From: Dendrobium chrysotoxum | Lineage: Eukaryota > Streptophyta > Magnoliopsida > Asparagales > Orchidaceae | DNA: 64,000 bases | Direction: 5' to 3' | Assembly: GCA_019925795.1 (NCBI GenBank) | Contig: CM034304.1 | Location: forward strand, 19,298,228-19,362,227 | In this document: positions 1 to 10,432 of the stretch, one piece after another | Numbering within the stretch: position 1 is the stretch's first letter | Layout of the letters: each line of letters begins with the position of its first letter | Notes under the pieces: model-generated | Databases searched by the model: none | What the model was told of the DNA's origin: nothing | Seen by the model: the letters and a program-made list of their open reading frames with translations, nothing else | Position numbers and translations under genes: made by a program

Positions 1-935
1 ATTGGGGCATTAATTAGAAGGTCAAATGATCTCTAAATCTCATATGCTTATAATCATATATGCATCTCAATGAGAGAAATCTCATGTTTTTTTTAAGTTG
101 TTGAATATTCACATTTGAATTGAAAACAAAAATTATATGTACATATACTCCCTTACTTTGTTAACAGAAATCAAATTATCAAATAAAATCCATTTTAACT
201 ATTCTCTACCAAGATTGCTTATTAAAATAAGTCTTACAAGTAACCACATCATAAGATTCTTTGTAAACATATACTATGAACTAAGATATATCCAATAAAT
301 CAATATTTGAGCAATTATAAAGATAATCGGTAAGAGAATAGTAACATAGACCAAAGAGAATGTAGTAGTTAAAATCGATGCTATTGGTAATATATAGTAG
401 CGGTTTTTATCCTCTATTTTTAGTAGTGATATCTAAACTAATCTGGGTAACCCCACCCATTTACTTATGAAAAATATATTTAAATTTCATGTTAGCCTAT
501 ATACATAGAAGTAATTACATGCAAAACTAATTTAGTCATTTAATCAACATTAACGACCTAATGAACATTAAACCTCTTATAAAACTTTTCAATTAATGAT
601 GGGAATGCTAAAGAAATTATACACCAAAGAACCGAAATATTTCATTTGCAATGCTTCCAATCAACAACCTCTAACAATGCAATTTTAATATCAATAAATC
701 AATGCAATATAATTAGTACATGTGCAATCTTAATTCTAGGATACATTGCTAAAAGGAAAGTATTCCTCAATAATTATATTATATTATCTATGTTACACTT
801 CTCAACTTGAACAAAAAATTGCTCAAAATCAAATATGGAACCAACTGCTTGATTTCTTGCATCTTCACCTATAATATCATGTTCCTCTCCTATCAATTTC
901 ATCCAACATATCCATCAAAAAATTCTTTTGAGATT
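1..935. other. AT-rich spacer, nothing recognised
   Basis: No open frame of substance, repeat or RNA gene could be identified on either strand. Scattered A/T runs only. Confidence 0.6.
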
Positions 936-1067
936 AAGGTTTTATTTGGGACAACTTTCTTATTATTTTCTTAAGCAATATTTAGTAAAAAAATTTTTGA
1001 ATTAAAAATTTTTGTACTGAAAAGCTGCTTTATAAAGCAATAATAAAGTTGTCTCAAATGAAACCTA
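936..1067. repeat. MITE-like inverted-repeat element
   Basis: About 130 bp with imperfect terminal inverted repeats of roughly 27 bp: the left end reads AGGTTTTATTTGGGACAAC and the right end, reverse-complemented, reads AGGTTTCATTTGAGACAAC. A small internal stem (GCTTTATAAAGC) is present. No coding capacity. The size and hairpin form fit a miniature inverted-repeat transposable element; the superfamily is not settled because the target duplication is ambiguous in this AT-rich flank. Confidence 0.6.
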
Positions 1068-1639
1068 AGTGATCATTGACATCATTCACCGATTATAAGT
1101 ATTTAATAATGTGTGCTCTAAAAGAATATGATTTTTTTTCTTGATAAATTATGTTATCTATTTATGATCATCATTAGTGTTGGTGAAAGCTTTGGACTTC
1201 ACTGAAACCATTCATCATCCTAATAACATTATAGTCTAATATGATTATTAACGATGATATATGAAATAACTCAATTTACATCCTTTGATCTTTTATATGT
1301 TTAAAATGACATTAATAAAATGGTATCTTAATTAGTCCAATGTATACCTTAGTGATAAGAAAATACTCCATGAAACTACAGTATAAGAAATTAAAAAAAT
1401 TAATCAAACAAGGGCAGTTCATAAGATTAATTTTTGGAAAATGGCAAGCACTCGCTCCAATACCTTGATCCAGCAGAAATTCAAGTATCTTCTGTTGCTT
1501 CACCATTATATTTCATATTACTTGACATTTTTATATATAGAAGCTACTCCAGGTCTGGTCAAGATGACTCCAATCATATTTCGACTATTGCAAGACACAG
1601 AAGAGCTAGCTAGAAGATGAATTCCCACCACCTCTAATT
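1068..1639. other. AT-rich spacer, nothing recognised
   Basis: A 64-codon open frame on the minus strand (1312..1506) has no recognisable similarity. Nothing else seen. Confidence 0.55.
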
Positions 1640-1746
1640 TTTATGAGTGTATCAATAATATTTGGGCCTATATTGCAAAAATTTTAATTTTTGCACTAGA
1701 AAACTGCTTTAAGAAACAGCAAGAAAGCCGTCCCAAACGAAGCCTT
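1640..1746. repeat. Partial copy of the MITE-like element
   Basis: The right part (CTGCTTTAAGAAACAGC, then a block reverse-complementing to AGGCTTCGTTTGGGACGGC) matches the right half of the element at 936..1067. The left half is much less clear. It indicates a dispersed family rather than a chance hairpin. Confidence 0.45.
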
Positions 1747-2374
1747 AGTCAATATATTAAAATGGGCATTGCATGCTTAATAGGTAGAGAGCATGTTCGA
1801 AGGAGCCTTCTTATATTATAAGTACTTCTCTTTTGGGAGTATTAGGACATCCAATAAATGAATAAAAAAAAACTTATTTTGATTATTCTTCTTCTTCCCT
1901 CTCCTCAATTTTCATTTCTGGAGTTGTCGGTGAGCTCAAAATTATCATTCACTATTCGTATCCTCCGAAGTCAGAAAAACTTTCTCCTGAAAATTAAAAT
2001 CATGTAAATATTCTTCTACCTTTAATTTGTATAATGCTAAATGTTGTTTAATATTTTATCTGATGTTAGTGTCCTAAATTTGTTTGAGATGGACAGATTC
2101 AAATTGTTTGTATTCATATTGACTGATTCACTAAATGCTAACTATATGGATGAAAATAATGAATTTACAGACACCAAAATTGATTTATTAAATGAAGTCT
2201 TAGAGTCGTGCATCTCATCCAGAAAAGCTTCTACTTTTAGTAATTGTTTCAACTTTTGGCTATATTATATTAATAGGTAAGAACCAATGCATTAGTACTT
2301 GTTATTTAAAGAAAACAAATTCCAGCAGGAGCTTCTTTTTTATTTTCTTAAGGAGCTTGTCAATTTATGCATTG
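1747..2374. other. Spacer with one unrecognised short open frame
   Basis: A 79-codon open frame (2041..2280, plus) is rich in Phe, Asn and Ser and matches no family I recognise. Length and composition fit chance in AT-rich DNA. Nothing else seen. Confidence 0.5.
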
Positions 2375-3497
2375 GCATATGTATGAGGAAGCTAATGTTA
2401 TATGTGAAAAAGAGTAGTTAGTGATATAAAGAATGCTGCAAAGCATACGTGTAAAGTTTCAGAAGACAAAAAATAGATAGTGGTGGAATCTGAATGTGAA
2501 ATAAAAGATAAAAAAATAAAATTTTTTTATAAAAGTTTGTTTGGATATAAAAGCTCAAAAAATTGAGAAAGATATAGAGGAGCCCGTAAGGAGTCTATGA
2601 AAGCAATATGTGATGCAAAAAATTTAGCTTTTAATGATTTATATAATAGATTAGGTACTAAGAAGGGTGAAAGGTATATTTAGCTAAGCAAAGAGATATG
2701 AGAAGTAATGATCTAGTTCAAGTGAAGTGTTTTAAGGATTAATATCAAAAAAATAATTTTATTAGGAAAAAGATATTCAATAAATGTGGATGAGTTATTT
2801 CGACAAGTTTTTCAATAAAGATTAAGAGAATACGATTTAATTTTTAGCATCGTAAATAAAATATAATTTTTTATTTTTATTGTCCTATTAGTAAAACTAA
2901 ATTTAGAGAGGCTTTAAAGAAAATAATGTCTGAAACCTGATGGTATTCCAATACAGTGTGAAAATGGTTAGGAGGTGAAATTGTTTTTTCTTACTAAATT
3001 TTTTAATATTATTTTGAAGAGTAAAAAGGTGTAAGATGAGTGAAGAAGGAGTGTGTTGGTTTTGGTTTTTCAGATTAAAGATGATGTACAAGAGTGTGTG
3101 AATTATGAAGAAATTAAGTTAATGTGTCATACATCAAAATTGTGGGAGAGAGTAACTAAGCATAGGTTACAACGTGACACTAATGTTTCTCAAAATAAAT
3201 TTGTTCTCATTACAGCTAGGTCTATTATGGAAGCTATATGTTTATTTAGAGTTTTGATGGAGAAGTATAGAGAGAATAAGGAGGATCCACATATGAATTT
3301 ATTAATTTAGAGAAAGCATGTAATAAAGTTCAAAAAGAAGTGCTCTAGAGAGCTTTAAAAAAGAAATGAGTTAATAATGCTTATATTTAAATAATAATGG
3401 ATATGTATGCAGGAGTTGTTACTTGTGTTTAAACAAAAGATGGCTTGACAAAGTATTTTCCTATTTCTATTGAATTACATCAAGGATCCACTTTTAG
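2375..3497 (+). mobile_element. RTE non-LTR retrotransposon copy A, 5' part
   Basis: This is a 5'-truncated, decayed copy of the RTE element that is nearly complete at about 35450..38233. The start of ORF2 with the endonuclease is missing. The frame at 3053..3310 shows the reverse transcriptase segment IKLMCHTSKLWERV...SIMEAICLFRVLMEKYREN typical of plant RTE elements. Several stops and frameshifts follow. The copy is cut at the RT block LHQGS(A/T) by the CACTA element and resumes at 5430. Confidence 0.85.
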
Positions 3498-3519
3498 CTC
3501 CACTACAGGAAAAGCAACT

Positions 3520-3950
3520 GTTACCGGCAGACAGAATCCGCCGGTAACATGTAAAATACGCCGGAAAAAATAGGTTTCCGGCGGATTTCCAACGGAATTT
3601 ACTCCGACGGTAAAACACGCGTCGGAAAAATATTTTTGTCGTACTATTTTTCCGGGAAATATTTCCGGCGGACTTTCCGGTGGAAAACCGGCGAAAATGT
3701 TTGACAACCCGACGCCTTTTCTGGCGTCATGTTCCAGCGAATTATCCGCCAGAATTACCAGCGGATATTGTCAGCCGGAATTACCAGCGGATATTCCGTC
3801 GCAAACAAATCGATGTCGATTTTTACCGTCGGATATCACCGTCGAAATAGCCGTCGGAATTTCCGTCGCATAGTTCCGCCGGAAAGTTTGTGATATCATC
3901 TTACCGACAGCCTTTCCGGCGAAAAATTCGCCGGAAACCTGTAGCAGAAA
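3520..3950. repeat. Left subterminal repeat region of the CACTA element
   Basis: Many copies, in both orientations, of short motifs such as TTCCGGCGGA, TTACCGGC and CCGTCGGAA. In CACTA elements subterminal repeats bind the TNPA protein. The region is strikingly GC-rich for this window and rich in CG and CNG sites, so it would be a strong methylation target. Confidence 0.75.
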
Positions 3951-4241
3951 TAAAAAAGAAACCTTCCTTCTTTCGAAAAGTGATTTTCACATTTAAACTT
4001 GCATACAAAAAATACAACACAATATACATTGATAAATTCAATTCTGATCTACATCATCAATAGTTACACATAAACTAGAAGAGCATCATCCAAATAACAA
4101 ATAATTAAACATGTACAAAATAAATATATACAAGAAGAGTATCATCAACAAATATCTAACATGTTCAAACATCAAATAAATAAACATGTATAAAAACACA
4201 TAAATACAGATGTCCATATCAGTAAAATAGATAAATAATAT

Positions 4242-4560
4242 CTACTCTGATTCAATTTCATCCTCAGCTGATATTGTACTCCTCTGACTACTCATCTGCT
4301 CCCTTATCTTTCTCATTTCTTCTAACATTTGAGCTTGTTGCTGCTGCATCTACATCTGCTGCTGCTGCATTTACATCTGTCAATCAGCTTGTGTTTTTCA
4401 TACCTGCTCTAGCTCGGCTGTAAGGGCAGCTATCTGTTGGGTATATAAAGACTCCTAGGTACTAGATAAAAAATTGGAGCCACTAGATGTCTGCCCTTCA
4501 TATGCATAGGCCTGCGAGCCTAACCCGTATACTCTGCCATGTTGCATTCCTCCTACCGCT
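4242..4560 (-). pseudogene. tnpA-like 3' coding remnant inside the CACTA element
   Basis: On the minus strand one frame reads GRVYGLGSQAYAYEGQ, then a Gln-rich coiled-coil stretch (repeated MQQQQ), then MLEEMRKIREQM and an acidic end EDEIESE before a stop. This layout, a YGLGS motif followed by a Gln/Met-rich coiled coil, is typical of the C-terminus of plant En/Spm-type TNPA-like (Ptta/En/Spm) proteins. At least four in-frame stops break it (for example between SST and ESLY). The upstream exons are missing. Confidence 0.7.
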
Positions 4561-4689
4561 TGCTAAAGTTACCTACACAACAAAAGAGCGAGCTTTCATG
4601 TAGGAAATGTCAGAAGGGAAGCTAGGTCATCGAGAGAAGTCGAACAGTGCAAAAGGGAGAAAGTTACCTACACAGCAAGCGATTCAATC

Positions 4690-5010
4690 CGATCGTGTAT
4701 GAGCGGAACATCGTCGAAGGAGCAAAGTTGAATAGCATCAAAGGAGTGAAGTCAAATAGCGTCAAGGAGAGAAGTCAAACTGCGTCGAAGGAGCCAAGTC
4801 GAACTGCGTTGAAGGAGCCAAGTCGAATAGCGTTAAAGGAGCGAAGTTGAACTGCGTCATCAAGGAGCAAAGTCGAACTGCATCGAAGGAGCGAAGTCAA
4901 ACTGCGTCGAAGGAGCGAAGTCGAACAGGCAAAGGAGCGAAGTCAAACTGCGTCGAAGGAGCGAAGCTGAACAGGTAAAGGAGCGAAGTCGAACTGCGTC
5001 GAAGGAGAAA
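4690..5010 (+). repeat. Tandem array of a ~24-bp unit within the CACTA element
   Basis: About a dozen imperfect copies of a unit close to GAAGGAGCGAAGTCGAACTGCGTC, with some copies shortened (AACAGGCAAAG variants). It produces a repetitive 67-codon open frame (4647..4850) that is probably not a gene. Variation between copies is mostly C/T and G/A changes. No similar array occurs elsewhere in the window. Confidence 0.8.
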
Positions 5011-5129
5011 CCCTAACCAGAGCGAGCTCCATTGCCAGCGGCGAAATGGAGAAAGCAGCGAAAGGGAGAAAGTTCCTTACATCGACGGAATGTCCTAAAG
5101 TCGAGGACAGGGGCCCGATATAATGGAAT

Positions 5130-5410
5130 TACCGGCATTTTTTTTTGTGGAATATCCTCCGGTAATATTTCATCGGGTTTTAATTAACCTGACGGTAAAT
5201 CCGCCAGAATATCCGCCGGACATTACCGACGGAATATGTGTCAGTAAATTGCTAACACCGGCGCAAACTCGGCAGTTTACTCGCCGGTAATTTACCGGCG
5301 CTATTTCCGCCGGAAAATTCACCGTAAAATGACCGGCGGATAATTCCGCCTGTAATGCCGTCGTAGTTTCTGGCGTATTTGTTTCCACTAAAAATTTCGT
5401 CGGTATTACC
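5130..5410. repeat. Right subterminal repeat region of the CACTA element
   Basis: Carries the same CCGCCGG / TTACCGGCG motif family as the left end, largely in the opposite orientation, including TTTACCGGCGCTATTTCCGC. Together the two ends could form a long imperfect fold-back. The role as transposase-binding sites is inferred from the En/Spm family. Confidence 0.72.
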
Positions 5411-5429
5411 TGGTTTTTCTGTAGTGCTC

Positions 5430-6245
5430 ATATATTTTTTCTTTAGTCATGGATGTTCTTACTTGATTTGCAAGAGGATGTACGTTGGTGTATGCTTTTT
5501 GTTGATGATAGTCTGAATTATGGCGGTTAACCTTAGAATATAAAGGTTTACATTTGAGTAGATCTAAAATCGAATATATGGAATGCAATTTTAGTGGCAA
5601 TAGATCTAGTGGTAGGATTGTGACTTTGGGCGATCAAGCCATTAAAAAGGGTACACGTTCTAGATATTTTAGCTAACTAGTTCAAATTGATTGGGGGGGG
5701 ATATAATTAGTAGAATTTAAGTTAAATGGTTGAAGTGGAGGAGTGCATCAGGTTTGTTGTGTGATAGAAAAGTACCACTCAAACTTAAGGAAAAATTCTA
5801 TAAGACGGTGTTGAGACCTGCTATACTTTATGGTGTAGAATGTTGGCCATCAAAAGTGAATCATAAAATTTAGTTAAGTGTTGCAGAGATGAGGATACTG
5901 AGTGGCTTTACTCTTAGATATAGAATGAGAAACACATATACGTGAAAAGGTTGGAGTATCTAGTAGTGGATAAGATTAGAGAGAAAGAGTTGCCTTAGAT
6001 GGTTTGGTCATGTAAAATGTCAGTCTTTCGATGGCCCTGTTAGGAGAGTAAATGTATTAGATCTGACCTATATTAAAAAAGGTAAGGTAGACCTAAAAAT
6101 ATTTCGTTAGAAAGTATTATAAATGACCTTTTTTATTAGATTTAAATCAGAATTTGATTCTTAATAGGACATAATAGAGAAAAAAGATTCAGATAGCCGA
6201 CCCCATGTAGTAGAATAAAAGCTCGATGTTGTTATTATTGTAGTT
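5430..6245 (+). mobile_element. RTE non-LTR retrotransposon copy A, 3' part
   Basis: Continuation after the CACTA insertion: ...ATGGATGTTCTTAC aligns with the same site in copy B at about 37528. The FVDD catalytic block is recognisable near 5500, followed by the conserved block CDRKVPLKLKEKFYK and, near 5830, the ECWP segment that copy B has lost. It ends with the characteristic 3' region and a short GTTGTTATTATTG tail. Many stops and frameshifts; non-functional. Confidence 0.85.
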
Positions 6246-6991
6246 GAATAGTTAATTAATGAGGCAATAAACAATAAGAATAAATATTTGTAAGAAAATG
6301 AAATATAATTATATATCTAATGTCTAGTCATTACTCAATAAACTATGCTGGTCAAATGCTAGTATCAATATACCTATTTACTCTAGTTTTTATTATTATC
6401 CTTAATTTTCGTAGTATTAGATGTATCATACAATATCATATAGATTTTAACGCATCTAAATATCATCCGGTAATCTCCAAACATGTCAACCCATTATCAT
6501 TATTGACAAGGGTTGGACGTGCTCCAATGCAATCTTATAAATTTACAAACATTATACCAAAGAATACTTTACTAAATTTATTAAGATTGTCTCATCACCA
6601 ATAATACTCCTCAAAATAAAATTTAATTATTTATTTCTATTTTCTCGAAGAATTATTCTTTAATAAATAATCTATTAAAGTAGTAATTTCCTCACGGCTA
6701 CAACGTTTTATAAAATTTTGTGAAGTTGGTGCGAGAAAATTAACTTAATTATTCTAATTACAAGAAGTATTTTTCACCACAAAAAATTTAGAAAGCTGGG
6801 AGAATACAACAGCCAAATAAAATTATAATTGCTATCTCAAAAGTAAAACAGCTAGAAAACTATCACAAATAAACCCTTAATTCTTTAATTCTATGAAAAT
6901 TAATACAAACTCAAATAGTTAAAAAATTATGAAAAGCAAAATTTTCCTTACCAAACTCAAAACTCCATTGTTTTCTCTTGCTGTGGAAACA

Positions 6992-7054
<63 letters not shown>

Positions 7055-7749
7055 CTACGTAGAAGGGTTTCAGGACCTAAAAGAGCAAAAGAATTATGAC
7101 ATATTTGGCGATCGCTGCCGACAATCACCACAGCAATTGTGGTCAATATTATCTAACTTTTGTCATCAGATTATTGTCCCCTGACTAGCAACATCTAATT
7201 ATGTTATTGGATTTTGACAATCCTTGTAATAGAAATCAATTATTCTTGATTGTGTAGTCCAGTCATTTTTAATTATGGAGAAAAATGGGTTTTTATATTT
7301 TAATATATATATATATTGTACGTTATTTAAAGATAAAAACATGTCCTCCTTAATGAAATGCAGGAAATAAGAACATGTATGGAACATCCAAGGATGGAGA
7401 GAGAGATTTCTTAATACAGTTACAAAAAATATGCAAGCTTTGAAGTTCCCTCATATATAGGGAAGAATTGGATCATAAAATCTCAAAGGATAGAAGTAGC
7501 CATATCTAAGAGTTGATGGAAAAATAGATTAACAAGTAATCACCATTTTGGAGTTACCAAGAAATTAAACCTTCATCATGTAAGGTTTATTTGATTTTGC
7601 ATCAATAGAGATGAGTTACAAACATAATTAAATCTTATGAGGAAATTCCCAACATAGCTTAGGATAATAACAAGGAATTAGAGTTTAGAAAGAAAATAAT
7701 TATCTGAATTTGCTTCGAGGGGTGCCTGTAATGCATTTGTCACAGCTTT
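6246..7749. other. AT-rich spacer with a TA microsatellite
   Basis: A 94-codon open frame (6320..6604, plus) has a hydrophobic N-terminal stretch but no recognisable family. A (TA)n run lies at about 6993..7051. No repeat family, RNA gene or coding region could be supported. Confidence 0.5.
6993..7051. repeat. TA dinucleotide microsatellite
   Basis: About 59 bp of uninterrupted alternating TA. Similar runs occur at 22639..22702, 34529..34602 and 40055..40137. Confidence 0.95.
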
Positions 7750-7797
7750 CTATTTCTCTTGTTCTAGAAATTGCTGCAGTTCTTCAGACTTTTGCAT
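7750..7797 (-). pseudogene. Possible Tim8-like N-terminal fragment
   Basis: A 15-residue stretch starting at an ATG (complement of 7795..7797) reads MQKSEELQQFLEQEK and is followed by TAG, then KAV-N-AL in the same frame. Plant Tim8, a small-Tim chaperone of the mitochondrial intermembrane space, starts with a similar ELxQFLxQEKxRAMVNEM segment. If related, only the first exon or a fragment remains and the next codon, usually Gln, has become a stop. No twin CX3C motif is visible. The match is short and may be chance. Confidence 0.2.
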
Positions 7798-8124
7798 TGC
7801 CGTTAAACGAATTGTGCAAGAGGAGAAGCTAAGAAGACTTCCGAACAGTGGATTGCAAAGAAGCGGAGTGTAGATTAGTATAGAATAATATTGTTGGTTC
7901 GAATGAGAATACAAAAAACTGCGAATGGGAGTGGGAATACGTGGAGTAGTCAGCTGCATGATTAAGAAGCATGTGAAGATGAAGGGTTTATAATTGTGAG
8001 TGTGATCCGAAGATGTGTTAATATATAATTACTTTATTAATACATCAACTTTATAAATAAAGTTATAATTATAATAATTAAAATTAAAGATTGAGATTTT
8101 ATTTGAATAATTAAAATTAATTAA
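7798..8124. other. Spacer, nothing recognised
   Basis: AT-rich sequence with no supported feature. Confidence 0.5.
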
Positions 8125-8190
8125 AATGGAAGGTCCGGATTTGATGTGGAAGGAAACTCAAGCCCCTTTTATAATAGTAGTATCGATATG
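8125..8190 (+). repeat. Local repeat family, copy 1
   Basis: Shares the block TTGATGTGGAAGGAAACTCA followed by a TTTTATAATAGTAGTAT block with copies at 9495..9612 and 9825..9942. This copy is shorter on its left side. Nature unknown; no coding potential recognised. Confidence 0.65.
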
Positions 8191-8739
8191 AGCGATTATG
8201 AGAAACATCTTAGAAGGCAAAATTTATATTAGATATGATACTACCAATAGAGTTTACCCCACCTTCTTTTGCAAGGAATAATGGTTGAATACTCACAAAA
8301 TCCTCATTGCATAATGTTAATGGTACTATTTCTCAAATACTTAAGATATTTAAGCAATAGGAAGCATGAGGTTATGAATGAAGTTTACTGTTATCAACTA
8401 AAAAATATAACTATCTTGTCAGACATTATTAAGAAACATAATTCGGACAAAAATATATATTTCACTTGTAAAAATTTACTTAAAAAATGATTTACGTCAT
8501 GAAATTAATTACCTAAATTTGAAGTCAAAATAATACAGATTCTCTGAAGAAAAAAGAGTAGAGATCCTGAAACGAAATCCAAATCCAAATCACGCAAGCA
8601 CTAAAGGGAAAACATGTGAGAATAGTTTTACTAATTATATATATAAGGGAGAAAGAGAACATGCAACAGTCATCTTATGTGAACCGAACGGTCGGAGGTT
8701 GAAACATTTTGACGGTTGAATTCATCTTCATGCATCCAA
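8191..8739. other. Spacer, nothing recognised
   Basis: A 73-codon open frame (8269..8490) has no recognisable similarity. No other feature. Confidence 0.5.
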
Positions 8740-9115
8740 ATAGTGAAAAAACGTTAAAGAATTCCAGGAGACTGAATTAATTAGAGAAAAGATCCTGAAA
8801 CATTTAAGAAGTTGAAAACACAAAAATAAAAATGCAGGTGAGTAAATGCCGGGAGAAACTAATGTTAAAGAAATTTAGGCCAAGAAACCTACCGGAGGAG
8901 ACGACGGTGAGCGGAGGCAGCTAGACGTTGAAAAATTTCAGAAGACCGAATTAATTGGAGAAAGGATCCAGAAACGTTTAAGAAGTTGAAACACCGAAAT
9001 AAAAATACTGGTGATTTATTGCCGGGAAGAACAAACGTGAAAGAAGTTTAAAGACCAAAACATTTGGAGAGAAACCTACCTGACTGCGAGTAGAATCAGC
9101 TAGGGCACGCCGAAG
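8740..9115 (+). repeat. Direct duplication of a ~185-bp unit
   Basis: Two adjacent imperfect copies (about 8748..8930 and 8931..9115) share, in order, GAATTAATTxGAGAAAxGATCC, AAGAAGTTGAAA, a TGCCGGGA block and AGAAACCTACC. They differ at many positions, so the duplication is old. No coding potential was recognised. Confidence 0.65.
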
Positions 9116-9149
9116 AGTAGAGACGTCGGCGCGAAGATGAAGAGGCGAG

Positions 9150-9470
9150 GGCGATAGTTTCAGAGCAATTTGAAAATTACTATCTTAAGTCAAATAGCTT
9201 TGAATTAATAAAACGTTCAGAAGAATTTGTTAATTAATAAATTAAATAAGTGAAACTGAACTTAGGGAATATCGATGGACGGTAAAGCGTATAGAAATAG
9301 TGAAAATTAATTTAGATTGGTTTCGGAGTCGGAGCAATTTGAAACCAATATCAGCTTTGACTCAATAAAACGTTTAGAAGAATTAATAAATTAAATAAGT
9401 GTAAGGGAACTTAGGGAGTCTCGACGGATGATAAAACATGCAGAAAATATAAAATTAATTTAGAATGAGC
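9150..9470 (+). repeat. Direct duplication of a ~160-bp unit
   Basis: Two adjacent copies (about 9150..9320 and 9321..9470) share GGAGCAATTTGAAA, AATAAAACGTT(C/T)AGAAGAATT, GAACTTAGGGA and a TCGA(T/C)GGA block, ending in AAATTAATTTAGA. A separate duplication event from the one next to it. Confidence 0.65.
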
Positions 9471-9494
9471 TTTATATAAAGAGTAATTTATTTA

Positions 9495-9612
9495 TTTATT
9501 AATCATTTATAATAGAATGATCGGTCAAGATAATTTAAGAAGATGTAAAATGGATTATCAATATTTGTTGGGGAAGGAAACTCAAGCCTCTTTTATAATA
9601 GCAGTATAGATA
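9495..9612 (+). repeat. Local repeat family, copy 2
   Basis: Matches copy 3 over about 118 bp (ATTAAT(C/T)ATTTATAATA to the AGTATAGA end), including the GGAAGGAAACTCAAG core. Confidence 0.7.
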
Positions 9613-9824
9613 AATGAAGTTAATAAGAAAATAAATTAAATGTATAAATAAAATGAAGGTTGAGATTCATCTTTGATAAATTAAATGGAATGTTAGAATT
9701 GCTTCGTATTCTCCTCTTCTTAATTATTTTTCATTAAATATCTTTTTATATTCTTCTTTGATTTAAGTGGCATTAATTTGTGGTAAAGGGAATTAATTTG
9801 CCTAATTATTATATATTTTTAGAT

Positions 9825-9942
9825 TTATTAATTATTTATAATACAATGAAGGGATAAGATAATTTTAAAAGAAATAAAATGGTTGGCCAAGATTTGATGT
9901 GGAAGGAAACTCAAGTGGCTTTTATAATAGTAGTATAGACAT
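9825..9942 (+). repeat. Local repeat family, copy 3
   Basis: Carries the same ATTTATAATA...AAAATGG...GGAAGGAAACTCAAG...AGTATAGA order as copy 2. It lies about 140 bp left of the hAT element. Confidence 0.7.
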
Positions 9943-10254
9943 ATGGATAAATTTAGGGGGGTTTGAAGCCCCATTTTACTTCAATTCTTACACTCCTCTC
10001 TCCTCTACTTCCACACACCCTAAAATCCTTACCTCCTTGAGTTGTTTTGTGTTGAAGATTTGTTTTGGTGTGCTCCCTACATACAGGGGCGGCTGCAATA
10101 TGGGGACCTTAGGGGCACGGGCCACCAATGAATTTATTAATAATATCTAATTAAGTATATTTATGAGTCATTAATTACAGATTAAATCATATTAGGTTTT
10201 TTTTCTTCCCAAATAGAAATCTCGCCTCTCTGCTTTCCACGCGTGAATGAGTAG

Positions 10255-10432
10255 GCTGACGACCTTCGGTCTTTGGCTTTTCGCAGAAGGCTTCTCACAG
10301 TGCACTGAAGCACGTTAGTTAGAACACCGAACGTGTGAAATGACAAGGGTCAAGGCAAATAACCTTCGGTCTATTGCTCTTCGCAAAAGGCTTCTCACAG
10401 TGCACAGAGAGCACGGAAATCAGAATGTCTAA
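10255..10432 (+). repeat. Direct repeat in the hAT 5' region
   Basis: Two copies (about 10258..10330 and 10360..10432) share ACCTTCGGTCT, TTCGCA(G/A)AAGGCTTC and TCACAGTGCAC. Subterminal or leader repeats of hAT elements can bind transposase; that role here is inference. Confidence 0.65.

Larger units (their letters stand above)
3501..5426. mobile_element. Non-autonomous CACTA (En/Spm-type) DNA transposon, 1926 bp
   Basis: The left end reads CACTACAGGAAAAGC and the right end, reverse-complemented, reads CACTACAGAAAAACC. The flanking 3-bp duplication is CTC (3498..3500 and 5427..5429), as expected for CACTA elements. The RTE copy on either side reads through once the element and one CTC are removed, giving an independent proof of the boundaries. 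Subterminal regions are dense in CCGGCGGA-type repeats. No intact transposase is present, only a tnpA-like 3' remnant and a tandem array, so movement would need enzymes from elsewhere. Confidence 0.92.

Noticed and set aside
3480..5388. Minus-strand frames at 3480..3707 and 5170..5388
   Set aside because: They fall in the CACTA subterminal repeats; the Pro/Gly/Val-rich peptides come from the repeated CCGGCGGA motif.
6978..7184. Frames containing repeated YIYIYI (6978..7184, 22312..22722, 22511..22744)
   Set aside because: Created by reading through TA microsatellites; no start context or family.
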